From JALYXI01 sp963716685 (GTDB lineage Bacteria > Acidobacteriota > Terriglobia > Bryobacterales > Bryobacteraceae): a stretch of DNA of 64,000 nt. Positions 54,930 to 64,000 of the stretch are shown piece by piece. Each line of letters opens with the position of its first letter. The stretch's first letter is position 1. The notes below the pieces were generated by a model. The model did no database searches, was not told the DNA's origin, and worked only from the letters and a program-made list of their open reading frames with translations. The translations under genes and the position numbers were made by a program. The DNA lies in assembly GCA_963716685.1 (NCBI GenBank), contig CAVQTR010000003.1, positions 186,001-250,000 of the forward strand. Direction: 5' to 3'.

Positions 54930-56113
54930 GATTCAGTGCCTTTTGCAGATCCGGTGCGTTCACCGGCAGAATGGGCCGCTGCCGCAGATGGTAGAAGAAG
55001 TAGGCGAACCAGAGACCGCCGATGCCGACGGGCGCGGCGAGATCCAGCCAGTGCAGCGCAAAATGGCCGCGATTGAAGTTCGGTTCGACAAGCCAGAATA
55101 CGTCGATGATGCGGATGACGATGATATACATCGCGATGAGGCGCAGCGTCCGGGGATTTTTCTTCAGCGCCTGCGAGAGCAGAAGCAGGAAGGGGAAGGC
55201 AAAGTGAAACGCCAGCAGGCTGCCGCCCACCTACTCCCAGCCGCCATTGAGGCGGTTGATGTAATAGGTGATTTCTTCCGGCAGGTTGCCTGACCAGATC
55301 AGGATGAGCTGCGAGAACGAGAGATAAGCCCACAGCATGGTGAGGGCGAGCATCAGCTTGCCCAGGTCGTGCAGATGGCGTTTGGTGATCAGGCCGGTAA
55401 GAGGCGGCTTATCCCGCCATCAGAATCAGCACGGCCACGATGGTGGCGAGCGCCGAAAGACACTGACCGACGCACAGGAGCAACCCGAACACCGTCGAGA
55501 ACCATGTGGGATCAAGCGACATGATCCAGTCCGTGACGGCGAAGGTCATGGTGAAAACGTAGATGAGAATGCCGGGGCCGCTGAGCTTTTCCAGTTTGCG
55601 GGCAATATTGATGTCTCCGGTGCGGTCCTGTTCGAGCGACCAGCGGTTCAGCAGGAACATCAGAAGCCACCACACGGCAAAAAACAGGACGGCGCGGAAG
55701 ATGAAGAACGGAATGTTCAGGTAGAGGCGCTTATCGTGCACGGCCTTCATGGCGTCGGCGCCGGGAAAAGCCCAGGGATAGAGCGCGGTGATGCCCAGAA
55801 GAATGGGGATGACCAGAACCATCATGAGGGGGATGGTGCGGGTACCGGCTTCGAGCGAGCGGCGGATCATCATGCCCCACGCGCCGCCGGACATGTACTG
55901 GATCATGATGAGGCCGAGACAGCCCATGGCAGTGCCGGTCCAGAACATAAAGCCGATCAGATAGGAGCGCATGAACTGCGCGTGACCGGTGATGAAGAAT
56001 CCGACGATCAGCGCCAGCATTCCCACCAATCCAATGATCAGAGCGGTGCTCTGATGCCGGCGCAGGTCGCCGATGACGGAGGGAGAAAGCGAATATTGAT
56101 TTTCAACGATCAT
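54910..56113 (-). CDS. actF: Alternative complex III subunit ActF (frameshift and in-frame TAG)
   Basis: The protein of about 400 residues has ten or so membrane helices in the NrfD/PsrC-like fold (HQSTALIIGLVGMLALIVGFF, YLIGFMFWTGTAMGCLGLIMIQY, DWIMSLDPTWFSTVFGLL). The first frame ends near 55412, where an extra G in a G-run breaks it; the second frame continues with KPPLTGLITKRHLHDLGKLM and LILIWSGNLPEEITYY. At 55231-55233 a TAG replaces the expected TGG in NGGWE-W-VGG, before GSLLAFHFAFPFLLLL. ActF is part of the quinol-oxidising membrane core. The stop overlaps the next gene by 20 bases. Confidence 0.85.
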
Positions 56114-56859
56114 TGTTTGGCTGCTCCCGTCCGCGCCGCGGGCGCGGGAGTGGGCTGCAGGACGGAAGGACTCATCGGGTTGGCCGGCGCACCCGGAGGC
56201 AGCGGTGCTACTCCGGGAAGATTCGTCTGGTCGGGCGAGTTCGGTGCGAGGGGGAGATCCGGGATGGATTCCTCACCCGGCTCCGGCTTGGCGCCGGGCG
56301 TGGGTATCTTGGCGACGAGTTCCGCCGGCAGACTGCTCTTGTTCACGTTCTGGCTGTACTGCAGTACCCGGATGTACGAGATGATGGCCCATCGATCGCG
56401 CGGTGGAATCTGCGCCGCATAGTTGTACATGGCGCCATAGCCGTTCGTGATGACGTCGTAGAAGTGTCCGGGAGGCGCTTTGCGCAGCCGGTCGGTGTGA
56501 TAGGACGGCGGCTGTTTCATGCCGCGCTGCACGATCATTCCCAGACCATTGCCGAGGCGGCCATGACAGGGAGAGCAGAACACGTCAAAGCGCTGGTGTC
56601 CGCGCTCGATCACTTCCCTGGTGATGGCGATGGGGAAGTAATCCAAATCGTCGGTTCCGTTGGCGGCGGAGCCGGTGCCGTTCTTGCCGGTATAGAAGTC
56701 GGTGGCCTCGCGGAGATCGCCGCGCGCGACAGTTCCGGCGACCAGCGGCCGGGATTCGCGATTGTCATTGAAGAACTGAGTTTCGCCGAGCGGCTTGTAG
56801 CGCGGCTGGTCGTGCATGTCCTGCCGGCAGCCGGCAAGAGAGCAGACCGCAGCGGCCAC
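56110..56859 (-). CDS. actE: Alternative complex III monoheme cytochrome c ActE
   Basis: The 249-residue protein begins with a lipoprotein signal (VCSLAGC, lipobox LAGC) and contains one class I cytochrome c domain: heme motif CSPCH in RFDVFCSPCHGRLGNGLG, and a later MYNYAAQIPPRDRWAIISYIR segment with the methionine ligand. The last 60 residues are Pro-rich. It takes electrons from the ActA/ActB side and passes them to the oxidase. The start is GTG; it overlaps actF by 4 bases. The frame is intact. Confidence 0.93.
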   Translation of the reverse strand: MAAAVCSLAGCRQDMHDQPRYKPLGETQFFNDNRESRPLVAGTVARGDLREATDFYTGKNGTGSAANGTDDLDYFPIAITREVIERGHQRFDVFCSPCHGRLGNGLGMIVQRGMKQPPSYHTDRLRKAPPGHFYDVITNGYGAMYNYAAQIPPRDRWAIISYIRVLQYSQNVNKSSLPAELVAKIPTPGAKPEPGEESIPDLPLAPNSPDQTNLPGVAPLPPGAPANPMSPSVLQPTPAPAARTGAAKQ

Positions 56860-56879
56860 GAGCGGCGAGGCGCGGGGTC

Positions 56880-57435
56880 TTAATTTGCAACTTCGGATAC
56901 CTCCATGGCGCCCAGGCTGTCCAGAAACTGCGCGGTCTCATGCCGGTCGAATTTCGGATCACGCGCTTCGATGCACAGGAAGAAGACCGATCCTGCGAGG
57001 CGCGGACAAACCGGGGAACGTTGAAGACCGGATGGTATGGCATGGGCAGACCGTTCAGGAGCAGCATGCCAATGGCGGACGTGAGTCCGGCGGCGAGAAT
57101 GGTGCACTCGAACGTAATCGGAATGAACATGGGAGCGCTGATCAGAGGCCGGCGGCCACATTCAGCGGATAAGAAACGGTATTTACCCAGGAGAGGAAGC
57201 CGAAACCGAAGGTGGCGCCGCAGATGCCGGCCAGCAGAACGAAAAGCGAGATGCGGTTGTCGTGCAGGTCGAGCGGTTCTTCCAGATCTTCGACGGGGTA
57301 GGGAGTATACGCGTCCATGCGCCGGTATCCGGCGGCTTTGGCCTTTTCGGCAGCGTTCACCAGATCGGCGGCATTGCTGAACTCAGCCATGACGCCGTAA
57401 ATAGGTGTGGTATCAATAATTCCGGAATGGCTCAT
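56880..57435 (-). CDS. actD: Alternative complex III subunit ActD (DUF3341, frameshifted)
   Basis: About 184 residues in three frames. The first gives MSHSGIIDTTPIYGVMAEFS, DLVNAAEKAKAAGYRRMDAYTPYPV and a membrane helix (ISLFVLLAGICGATFGFGFL). After a missing base near 57145 the second gives MFIPITFECTILAAGLTSAIGMLL and LPMPYHPVFNVPRF; after another change near 57000 the third gives CIEARDPKFDRHETAQFLDSLGA. This is the DUF3341 pattern of ActD, a two-helix subunit. Its ATG overlaps the actC stop as ATGA. Confidence 0.87.
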
Positions 57436-58850
57436 ACCTGGCTCACGGGCTGCTTGCTGACGGGTGTGACGACGTCGGTTCTTCCGGGCACCAGCACGCG
57501 CAGTTCGTGGATGGTGATCATCGGGATGGCGCGCATGAACAGGTAGATCAGGGTCATGAACAGCCCGATGGTTCCGATGTAAATGGCCCAGTCCCACGCC
57601 GTCGGAGAGTAATAGCCCCAGGACGACGGCAGGAAGTCGCGGTGAAGGCTGGTGACCACGATAACGAAGCGCTCGAGCCACATGCCGATGTTGACGATGA
57701 TGCTGACGAATCCAGAGAATGACCAGGTTGGTGCGCACCCGCTTGATCCAGAGGAACTGCGGGGTAATGATATTACAAAAGACGAGACACCAGAAATAGG
57801 GCGCATAAGGACCCGATCATGCGGTTCCAGTACATGAACCCTTCATAGGTGTTGGTGCTGTACCAGCGAGTAGAAGGCCTCCATCATGTAGCCGTAGCCG
57901 ACGATCAGGCCGGTGGTGAGCATGACTTTCGCCATGTTGTTGATATGGCGCATGGTGACCAGCGATTCGAGGCTGTAAACCTTGCGCACCGGGATCATCA
58001 GGGTGAGCACCATGGCGAAGCCGGAATAGACGGCGCCGGCGACGAAGTAGGGCGGGAAGATGGTGGTATGCCAGCCGGGCAGGATCGCGACGGCGAAGTC
58101 GAAGCTGACGACGGTGTGAACGGAGAGCACCAGCGGCGTCGCGAGACCGGCGAGCAGCAGAGAAGCCTTTTCGTAACGCTGCCAGTGGCGGGCGGAACCG
58201 CGCCACCCGAGTGCCATGGCGCCGTAGAACACCTGCTGCCAGCGATGCTGGGCCTGATCGCGCAGAGAAGCGGCGTCCGGAATCAGACCGACGTACCAGA
58301 AGACCAGAGAGATGGTGGCGTAAGTGGAAACCGCGAAAACGTCCCAATCGAGCGGACTGCGGAACTGCGGCCACAGCTGCATGGTGTTGGGATAAGGCAG
58401 CAGCCAGTACGCCAGCCACGGGCGGCCCATGTGCATGATCGGGAAGAGACCGGCGCAGGCCACCGCGAACAGCGTCATGGCTTCGGCATAGCGATTGATC
58501 GCGTTCCGCCAGGACTGATTCAGCAGCAGCAGGATGGCGGAGATCAGCGTTCCGGCGTGGCCGATACCGATCCACCAGACGAAGTTAACGATGGCGAAGC
58601 CCCACGCCACCGGCATATTGATGCCCCAGATGCCGACGCCCTTGAGGAAAAGGTACGTCATGGCCATGAGCAGCATCATGGTCAGCGCGAACGCCACCGC
58701 GAAACCACCCATCCAGCCATAACCCAGTTTGCGGCGAAGAACGATACCCGCCAGCGTATCGGTTACGGAAGTAAGGTTTTCTCGCGGCCCGATAATGGGC
58801 CCGACTTTTACATCATCCGGTAATTCAACTGGTTGCAGTGGAGCAGACAT
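57432..58850 (-). CDS. actC: Alternative complex III subunit ActC (NrfD/PsrC-like, frameshifted)
   Basis: The main frame (58850 to 57843) gives 335 residues with eight membrane helices, including FVWWIGIGHAGTLISAILLL, LFPIMHMGRPWLAYWLLP and VHTVVSFDFAVAILPGWHTTIFPPYFVAGA. The last 130 residues continue in other frames with breaks between about 57860 and 57715 (TPQFLWIKRVRTNLVILW, IVNIGMWLERFVIVVTSLHRDF, AWDWAIYIGTIGLFMTLIYLF). ActC binds and oxidises menaquinol together with ActB. It follows actB by 3 bases. Confidence 0.88.
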
Positions 58851-58853
58851 TCC

Positions 58854-61800
58854 CTAGCTTGCCTCTGTAATTTCGGGGTTCGGATTCCGCAGTCCCGCCA
58901 TGTGGGTGGTTCTGGGCCGCGTGTTCAGCTCGCCCAGCAGAGCGTAGGTCAAACCTTCCTTCTTTTCCTTGTTTACCCGGCTGCCGGGATCATTCAGGTC
59001 GCCGAAGACGATTGCCCGCGTGGGGCAGGCCGCCTCGCAGGCGGTAACGATCTCGCCATCGCGCACCTTGCGGTCTTCTTTTTCCGCCGAGATTTTGGCG
59101 TAGTTGATGCGCTGGACGCAGTAGGTGCACTTTTCCATGACGCCGCGGCTGCGCACCGTGACATCCGGATTCTTCTGCAGCTTCAGGCTTTCCGTATTCC
59201 AGTCGGAATAGAGATAGAAGTTGAAGCGGCGTACTTTGTAGGGACAGTTGTTGGAACAGTACCGCGTGCCGACGCAGCGGTTGTAGATCATGTTGTTCAG
59301 GCCGTCCTGATCGTGGACGGTTGCGGCGACGGGGCAGACCAACTCACAGGGAGCGTTTTCGCAGTGAACGCAGGCGACGCGGCTCAAATACGGTTCGCGG
59401 ATTCTCCGCGGCCCGCAGGTTGTCCTTCTCGTCCGATTCGTAGTAGCGATCGATGCGCAGCCAGTGCATGATGCGCTCGCGATTCACCTGATCTTTGCCG
59501 ACGATGGCGATGTTGTTTTCCGACTGGCAAGCGACGACGCACGCATTGCAGCCGACGCAGGCGCCGAGGTCGATCGACATGCCCCAGGCGTAGCCTTCGT
59601 ACTGGAAGGTCGCGGGATAAATGGTGATTCCCTTGCCGGGCACTTCTTCGCCCATTTCGCGGGCGAATTCCGGGTTTTTCTGATAGTCCGCGAGAGTTCC
59701 GACGCGCGCCACTTCGCGCTTCGCCGTTGTGCTCTGGTGCTGGGTGGTCGCCAGAGTGTATTTCTTCCCGAGCTTCTTTATCTCGACTCCGGAGATATAG
59801 ATCGGAGCGCCGCTGGTGCGCAGCGGGTAAAAGTCGAAGCCGGCGCCATTTCCGGCGCGGCCGGCATGGGTCCGTCCGAACCCAAGGGACACCGAGAGCG
59901 AATCATCGGGCTGGCCGGGCATGACCCAGACCGCCGCGGCGACCATGCGGCCTTCGTGCCGCAGTTCGACCAGATCCTCGGGTTCAAGGCCCAGCCGCTT
60001 GGCGGTAGCCTGACTGATCATGACGGCGTTGTCCCAGGTCAGACGGGTGAGCGGCCGCGGACATTCCTGCAGCCAGCCGTTATTGGCGAACTGCCCATCA
60101 TATATATAAGGATCGGCGTGGAAAGAGAGTTCGAGTCCGGAGCCGGCCGGAGCCGGAGCGGCAGGGGGAACGGAAGCGGCCGCTAAGGTGAGCGGCGGGA
60201 GCGCGAGTTCCGGCAATGACGCCGTCATGCACGGATTTGCGCCACCAGGTTTCAAAATCGGCACCCTTGTGCTGCCCCATCCAGTAGGCACGGACGGCTT
60301 CGTAATCCGACTGTTCGGGTGTTTCGGTGAAAAGCGCCGTGAATTCCATGAGGCGATTTTCCGCCATACAGCGGCGCGATCAACGGCTGCATGATGGTGA
60401 CCGTGCCATCGAAAGCACGGCCGTCACCCCAGCTCTCGAGAGGATGGGCGGCGGGCACGTGCCACTGGCAGAGCGCCGACGTTTCATCGTCGTACAGGCC
60501 GAGACGAACGCGCAGCTTTGCTTTGGCCATCTTGTCGGCGAAATCGAGATCGGCCGGCGCGTTGTAAGCCGGGTTGCCGCCGATGATGAACAGCGCTTCG
60601 ACCTTGCCCGACATCGAGATCGGCCGCGAGAGCGCGGATATCGGAGGTGTGATCCGCCGGATTGACATCGATGGGATCGGTGTACATGACGGTCTTGCCG
60701 CCATTGCCGAGCGCCCCGTTGATGGCATGCACCAGAGCGTGCACTTCCGGCGACTGCTCATCACCCGCGATGACGATGCTGGAGCCGTGGTGCGCCTGCA
60801 GATCCTTCACCATGGCGTTGAACCAGTTGCCCGAAGGAGCCGCACCGGAAGCACCGGCAACGCCGACGGAACCAGCCAGGGCACGCACGAAACCGGCAAC
60901 CTGCGAAGGTTTCATGCGGAACCGGTGATCCGCTTTGGCGCCTGTGGGAGTGGGCGTGCTCTCGATCGAGTACATCCGGTTCATGCTGAGATTCTGTTCG
61001 CCGCGGACACGCCGCCTGGCCGTGAAATCCCGGGCATAGCGTGAGCTTGCCGGGCCCATGCACAGGAAATCGGAATCGATGGTAACGACTACGTCGGCCG
61101 CGTCGAACCTGTAATAAGTGTTGACGAACTGGCCAAACGCAAGCTTCGAACCGAGGCGCGAGTTCTGCGCCCCGAGCGGTTCATACTGATACCACCTGGC
61201 CTGCGGATTCGCAGCCATAATGGTCTTCATCTGCGCGCCCAGGGTAGGGGAGCCGATGGTTTCGGTCAGGATGCGGACGCCGTTGCCGCCCTTCATCGCC
61301 GGGCTCGCCAGAACTTCGCGAACGGTGGTCAGGAACGAGGCGTAGGTCCGGATTTCACCAAGAAAGTTGAGCGTCTGGGAGCGATCGGGATCGTAGAGGC
61401 CAAGCACAGAAGCCTGGGTTATCACGTCCGTGCCGCCCAGACTGGCCGGATGGAGCGGATTGCCTTCCACCTTGGTGGGCCGGCCCATATGGCTTTCCAT
61501 GAGAATGCCGGTGGAGACGCCGCTCATGGTGAAAGCAGTCGCGTAAAACAGCGGCTTGCCGGGGATAATGGCTTCCGGCGCGTTGACGTAAGGATAAATT
61601 CGTTCGGTAGGCTGGCGCGTGCAGGCGCCGAGACCGCCCAGGGCGAGCGATGCGCCCATGAGCTTCAGGAAATTGCGCCGGCCCTCGTCGCCGGAATCCC
61701 ACTCGGAAGCCTGGCGGGGAAACTCACGCTGCAGCAGTTCCTCAAAGCCCTTCGCAGCCGAAAGCTCCTCGAGGCTGCGCCAGTAGTGCGGACCTTTGGC

Positions 61801-61857
61801 CTTTTCCAGCTGCCCTTGCACGGACGCCAGATCTAAATTGTCGTTTTCACTCGGCAT
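58854..61857 (-). CDS. actB: Alternative complex III iron-sulfur protein ActB (frameshifted)
   Basis: About 1000 residues in five frames. The N-terminal part (61857 to about 60600) has a Tat-like leader (EGRRNFLKLMGASLALGG) and a molybdopterin-oxidoreductase-like domain without the cofactor site, as in other ActB. The C-terminal part has ferredoxin cysteine motifs for four clusters: CVGCNACVVACQSEN, CVHCENAPCELVCPV, CVGTRYCSNNCPY and CTYCVQR with ACEAACPTRAI. Breaks lie near 60600, 60370, 60240 and 59390. ActB moves electrons from quinol to the cytochrome subunits. Confidence 0.9.
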
Positions 61858-61878
61858 TTAATTGTTGTGCTGCTGACG

Positions 61879-62532
61879 CTAACGGTGGCACGTGTAACAG
61901 GTCTCAAGCCGCTGGATCTTATACTCTTTGATCAGTTTCAGGCCAACCTCTTCCTGGTTCGCCGGATACTTGTAGCCCATGGTGAAAATCTCGTTGCGCG
62001 GCCGCACATACTTCTGCGGATTGCGGTGACAATCAAGGCACCAGCGCATTTCGAGCGAATTCTTTTGGTAGACAAGGGGCATCTGATCGATTCGGCCGTG
62101 ACAGGATTCGCAGCCCACGCCCTTTTTCACGTGGATGCTGTGGTTGAAGTAAACGAAATCCGGGAGGTCATGAACGCGCACCCAGGGGATCGATGTGCCG
62201 GTCCGGTAGCTGGCGCGTACCATTTCCAGTTCAGGGCTGCCGGTCCAGATCTGCGAATGGCAGTTCATGCAGGTCTTGGTCGGCGGAATATTGGCGAAGC
62301 CGGAATTCTCGACTGAGGTGTGGCAGTAGCGGCAATCGATGCCCATGGAACTGACGTGGTGCGAGTGGCTGAACTGCACCGGTTGCACGCGGGCCACTCC
62401 CTGATTCGTGGCATAGGAGGAGTCCGCGCCAAGCTGGAACAGCATTCCGCCCACGCCGACCAGGGCGATCAATCCAACGATGATTCCGACTCTGGTGTAA
62501 CTGTTTGAGCTGTAGCTAAAGATCTGAGGCAT
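61879..62532 (-). CDS. actA: Alternative complex III pentaheme cytochrome c ActA
   Basis: The 217-residue protein has an N-terminal membrane anchor (VGIIVGLIALVGVGGMLFQL) and five heme motifs: CRYCH, CMNCH, CESCH, CLDCH and CYTCH, plus distal histidines such as FSHSHHVSSMG and YFNHSIHVKKG. It belongs to the ActA multiheme family and faces the periplasm. It is the first gene of the respiratory operon. The frame is intact. Confidence 0.95.
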   Translation of the reverse strand: MPQIFSYSSNSYTRVGIIVGLIALVGVGGMLFQLGADSSYATNQGVARVQPVQFSHSHHVSSMGIDCRYCHTSVENSGFANIPPTKTCMNCHSQIWTGSPELEMVRASYRTGTSIPWVRVHDLPDFVYFNHSIHVKKGVGCESCHGRIDQMPLVYQKNSLEMRWCLDCHRNPQKYVRPRNEIFTMGYKYPANQEEVGLKLIKEYKIQRLETCYTCHR

Positions 62533-62592
62533 TTAGCGTTCTGTAGGCAAATACCGGCGCTGCGCCGTCCGGGTCGTCCAGGCCAAGAGAGT

Positions 62593-62622
62593 ATTATGGC
62601 GTATTTTTAATCCGAATCCCAA
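62593..62622 (-). promoter_or_regulatory. Probable sigma-70 promoter of the act-cox operon
   Basis: On the minus strand TTGGGA (62622-62617) and CATAAT (62598-62593) are 18 bases apart, giving a start about 55 bases before the actA ATG. The gap to aroA is only 173 bases and holds both promoters. Confidence 0.5.
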
Positions 62623-62705
62623 ACCAGGTTTTTCTATCCGTTCCATCACGCACGTCCGGCCAAGAATCAATGTAACGCAATCGCGGGGTACACTCGTATT
62701 TCCCG

Positions 62706-63977
62706 ATGATCATCCGCCCCGCAGGCGCCGTTTCCGGCTCTCTCACCCTTCCCGGAGACAAATCCATCTCTCACCGGTACTCTCTACTTTCTTCGATCGC
62801 ACAAGGGCGCTCGGTGATCCACAACTATTCCACAGGTGCCGATTGTCACTCCACTTTGGGTGCTCTTCGCGGGCTGGGCATCAGCGTGGAGGAACAGGGG
62901 ACCGACGTCACCATTATGGGCCAGGGGCTTAATGGCTATCGCGCGCCGTCAGCCGATCTGGATGCCGGGAATTCCGGTTCCCTGATTCGCATGATCGCAG
63001 GGATTCTGGCCGCGCAGCCGTTCACCAGCCGGATTATTGGTGATGAATCGCTCTCAGGCCGCCCCATGCGGCGGATCATGGACCCGCTGGCGCAGATGGG
63101 CGCGAACATTGAGGCGCGTGATGGCAGGTTTCCTCCTCTGACGATTCACGGTGCGCAACTGCGCTCCCTGGATTACACGCTGCCCGTTGCCAGTGCTCAG
63201 GTGAAGACGTGCGTGCTGTTCGCGGGGCTATTCGCGGAGGGCGAAACGACGGTCCGGGAGCCGGTGCGGTCGCGCGATCACACGGAGATTGCGCTGCGGG
63301 AATTTGGCGCGGACATTACGGTCAACCAGCGCGTAATCACGCTGGCAGGGCGGCCGACGCTTGAGGGCCGCGAACTGCTGGTACCGGCGGATCTTTCCTC
63401 GGCCGCGTTCTTTCTGGTTGCGGCGCTTCTGGTACCCGGCTCAGACCTGATTCTGGGCGGCGTGGGTCTGAACCCGACACGCTCCGCGCTACTCGATTTC
63501 CTGCTTTCCGCGGGCGCGTGGCTGAAGGTGGTGAACCTTGAGCAGGTCAACGGGGAGATGATCGGGGACATCCACGTCCGGTATGCGCCGATTCGCGGCG
63601 GCGTGATTGAAAAGGACGTGACGGCGGCGCTGATTGACGAAATCCCGGTGCTGGCGGTTCTGGGGGCGGCGAGCGAGGAGGGTCTGATCATCCGCGACGC
63701 TCAGGAGCTGCGCGTCAAGGAAACCGACCGCATTGCGACGGTGCTGGACAACCTGCGGCGGATGGGCGTGGAAGCGGAGGAGCTTCCGGATGGCATGCGC
63801 ATTCCCGGCCGCCAGGCGTTTCGCGCCGCCACCTTCGATTCGTTCGGAGACCACCGCATTGCAATGGCATTCGCAGTGGCTGCGCTGCGCGCGGATGGCG
63901 AGTGCACGATCCACGGAGCGGAAGCGGCGAGCGTCTCGTTTCCTTCTTTTTACGAACTGCTGGGCAGCGTTACTTAG
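62706..63977 (+). CDS. aroA: 3-phosphoshikimate 1-carboxyvinyltransferase (EPSP synthase), class II type
   Basis: The 423-residue enzyme joins shikimate 3-phosphate and phosphoenolpyruvate in the shikimate pathway. The whole two-domain fold is present: LPGDKSISHRYSLLSSIA, LDAGNSGSLIRMIAGIL, SLSGRPMRRIMDPLAQMGA, SAQVKTCVLFAGLFA, RSRDHTEIALREFGA, VKETDRIATVLDNLRRMG and FGDHRIAMAFAVAAL. The combination RDHTE, GDKS, SAQVK and NPTR is the motif set described for class II EPSP synthases. A TACACT box ends 11 bases before the ATG. The gene is complete within the window. Confidence 0.96.
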   Translation: MIIRPAGAVSGSLTLPGDKSISHRYSLLSSIAQGRSVIHNYSTGADCHSTLGALRGLGISVEEQGTDVTIMGQGLNGYRAPSADLDAGNSGSLIRMIAGILAAQPFTSRIIGDESLSGRPMRRIMDPLAQMGANIEARDGRFPPLTIHGAQLRSLDYTLPVASAQVKTCVLFAGLFAEGETTVREPVRSRDHTEIALREFGADITVNQRVITLAGRPTLEGRELLVPADLSSAAFFLVAALLVPGSDLILGGVGLNPTRSALLDFLLSAGAWLKVVNLEQVNGEMIGDIHVRYAPIRGGVIEKDVTAALIDEIPVLAVLGAASEEGLIIRDAQELRVKETDRIATVLDNLRRMGVEAEELPDGMRIPGRQAFRAATFDSFGDHRIAMAFAVAALRADGECTIHGAEAASVSFPSFYELLGSVT

Positions 63978-64000
63978 TTCCGCGCAGCTGCAGGATCAGG

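Noticed and set aside
55337..56422. 361-residue plus-strand frame opposite actF and actE
   Set aside because: Shadow of conserved membrane-protein genes; it looks long only because the true frame is broken by indels.
57849..58823. 324-residue plus-strand frame opposite actC
   Set aside because: Asp/Gly/His-rich antisense shadow of a clear NrfD-type gene.

Overview
The window looks like a piece of chromosome from an Acidobacteriota bacterium, probably of the Solibacter/Bryobacter group. This is inferred from family content: an Oar-type TonB receptor end, FG-GAP/ASPIC-UnbV proteins, an alternative complex III joined to a caa3-type oxidase, and FAS1 and DUF4139 proteins in GC-rich DNA. No 16S or other taxonomic marker is present. 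There is no insertion sequence, prophage, CRISPR array or rRNA, and no gene-free stretch over 300 bases. The longest gaps are about 120-220 bases and hold promoters.

Layout. Bases 2-709: the C-terminal end of a TonB-dependent outer-membrane receptor, then a terminator. Bases 759-7861 (minus): a coupled five-gene run of FG-GAP/ASPIC and TPR proteins starting 5 bases after a tRNA-Thr(CGU). Bases 8027-24682: mostly plus-strand housekeeping and envelope genes (MBL hydrolase, ftsB, cutA, HAD phosphatase, DUF4139, FAH, LolA-like, acyltransferase-like, FAS1, pcrA, a tiny basic protein, amino-acid permease, GNAT, two FAD oxidoreductases with a VOC protein, glnA).

Bases 24679-49941 form a large flagellar island: motBA-flbD, fliM-flgL-flgK-(flgN)-flgM, two sigma-28 family factors, a sigma-54 activator without receiver domain, a FliY-like protein, flhF-flhA-flhB-fliR-fliQ-fliP-fliO-fliN-flgE-flgD-fliK, the divergent flgF-flgG-flgA-flgH-flgI-flgJ, then fliS-flaG and a lytic transglycosylase. 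Four promoters with the form TAAA-N15-nnCGAT lie before flgM, flbD-motAB, flaG-fliS and, unexpectedly, the sigma-54 activator. A small unknown gene lies antisense between flbD and fliM behind a GCCGATAA box. flgB, flgC, fliE-fliJ, fliC, fliD and flhG are not in the window.

Bases 49922-62532 (minus) form one respiratory operon: actA-B-C-D-E-F (alternative complex III), a single-span protein, a SCO copper chaperone and caa3 oxidase subunits II, I, III and IV. Together they should carry electrons from menaquinol to oxygen. A class II-type EPSP synthase gene (aroA) is divergent at the right end.

Sequence quality is uneven. Bases 759-3400 and 50500-61000 contain about twenty single-base indels, often in homopolymers, that break conserved genes. 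Bases 3600-50500 appear clean. I annotate the broken genes over their full extent and treat the breaks as probable sequencing errors.
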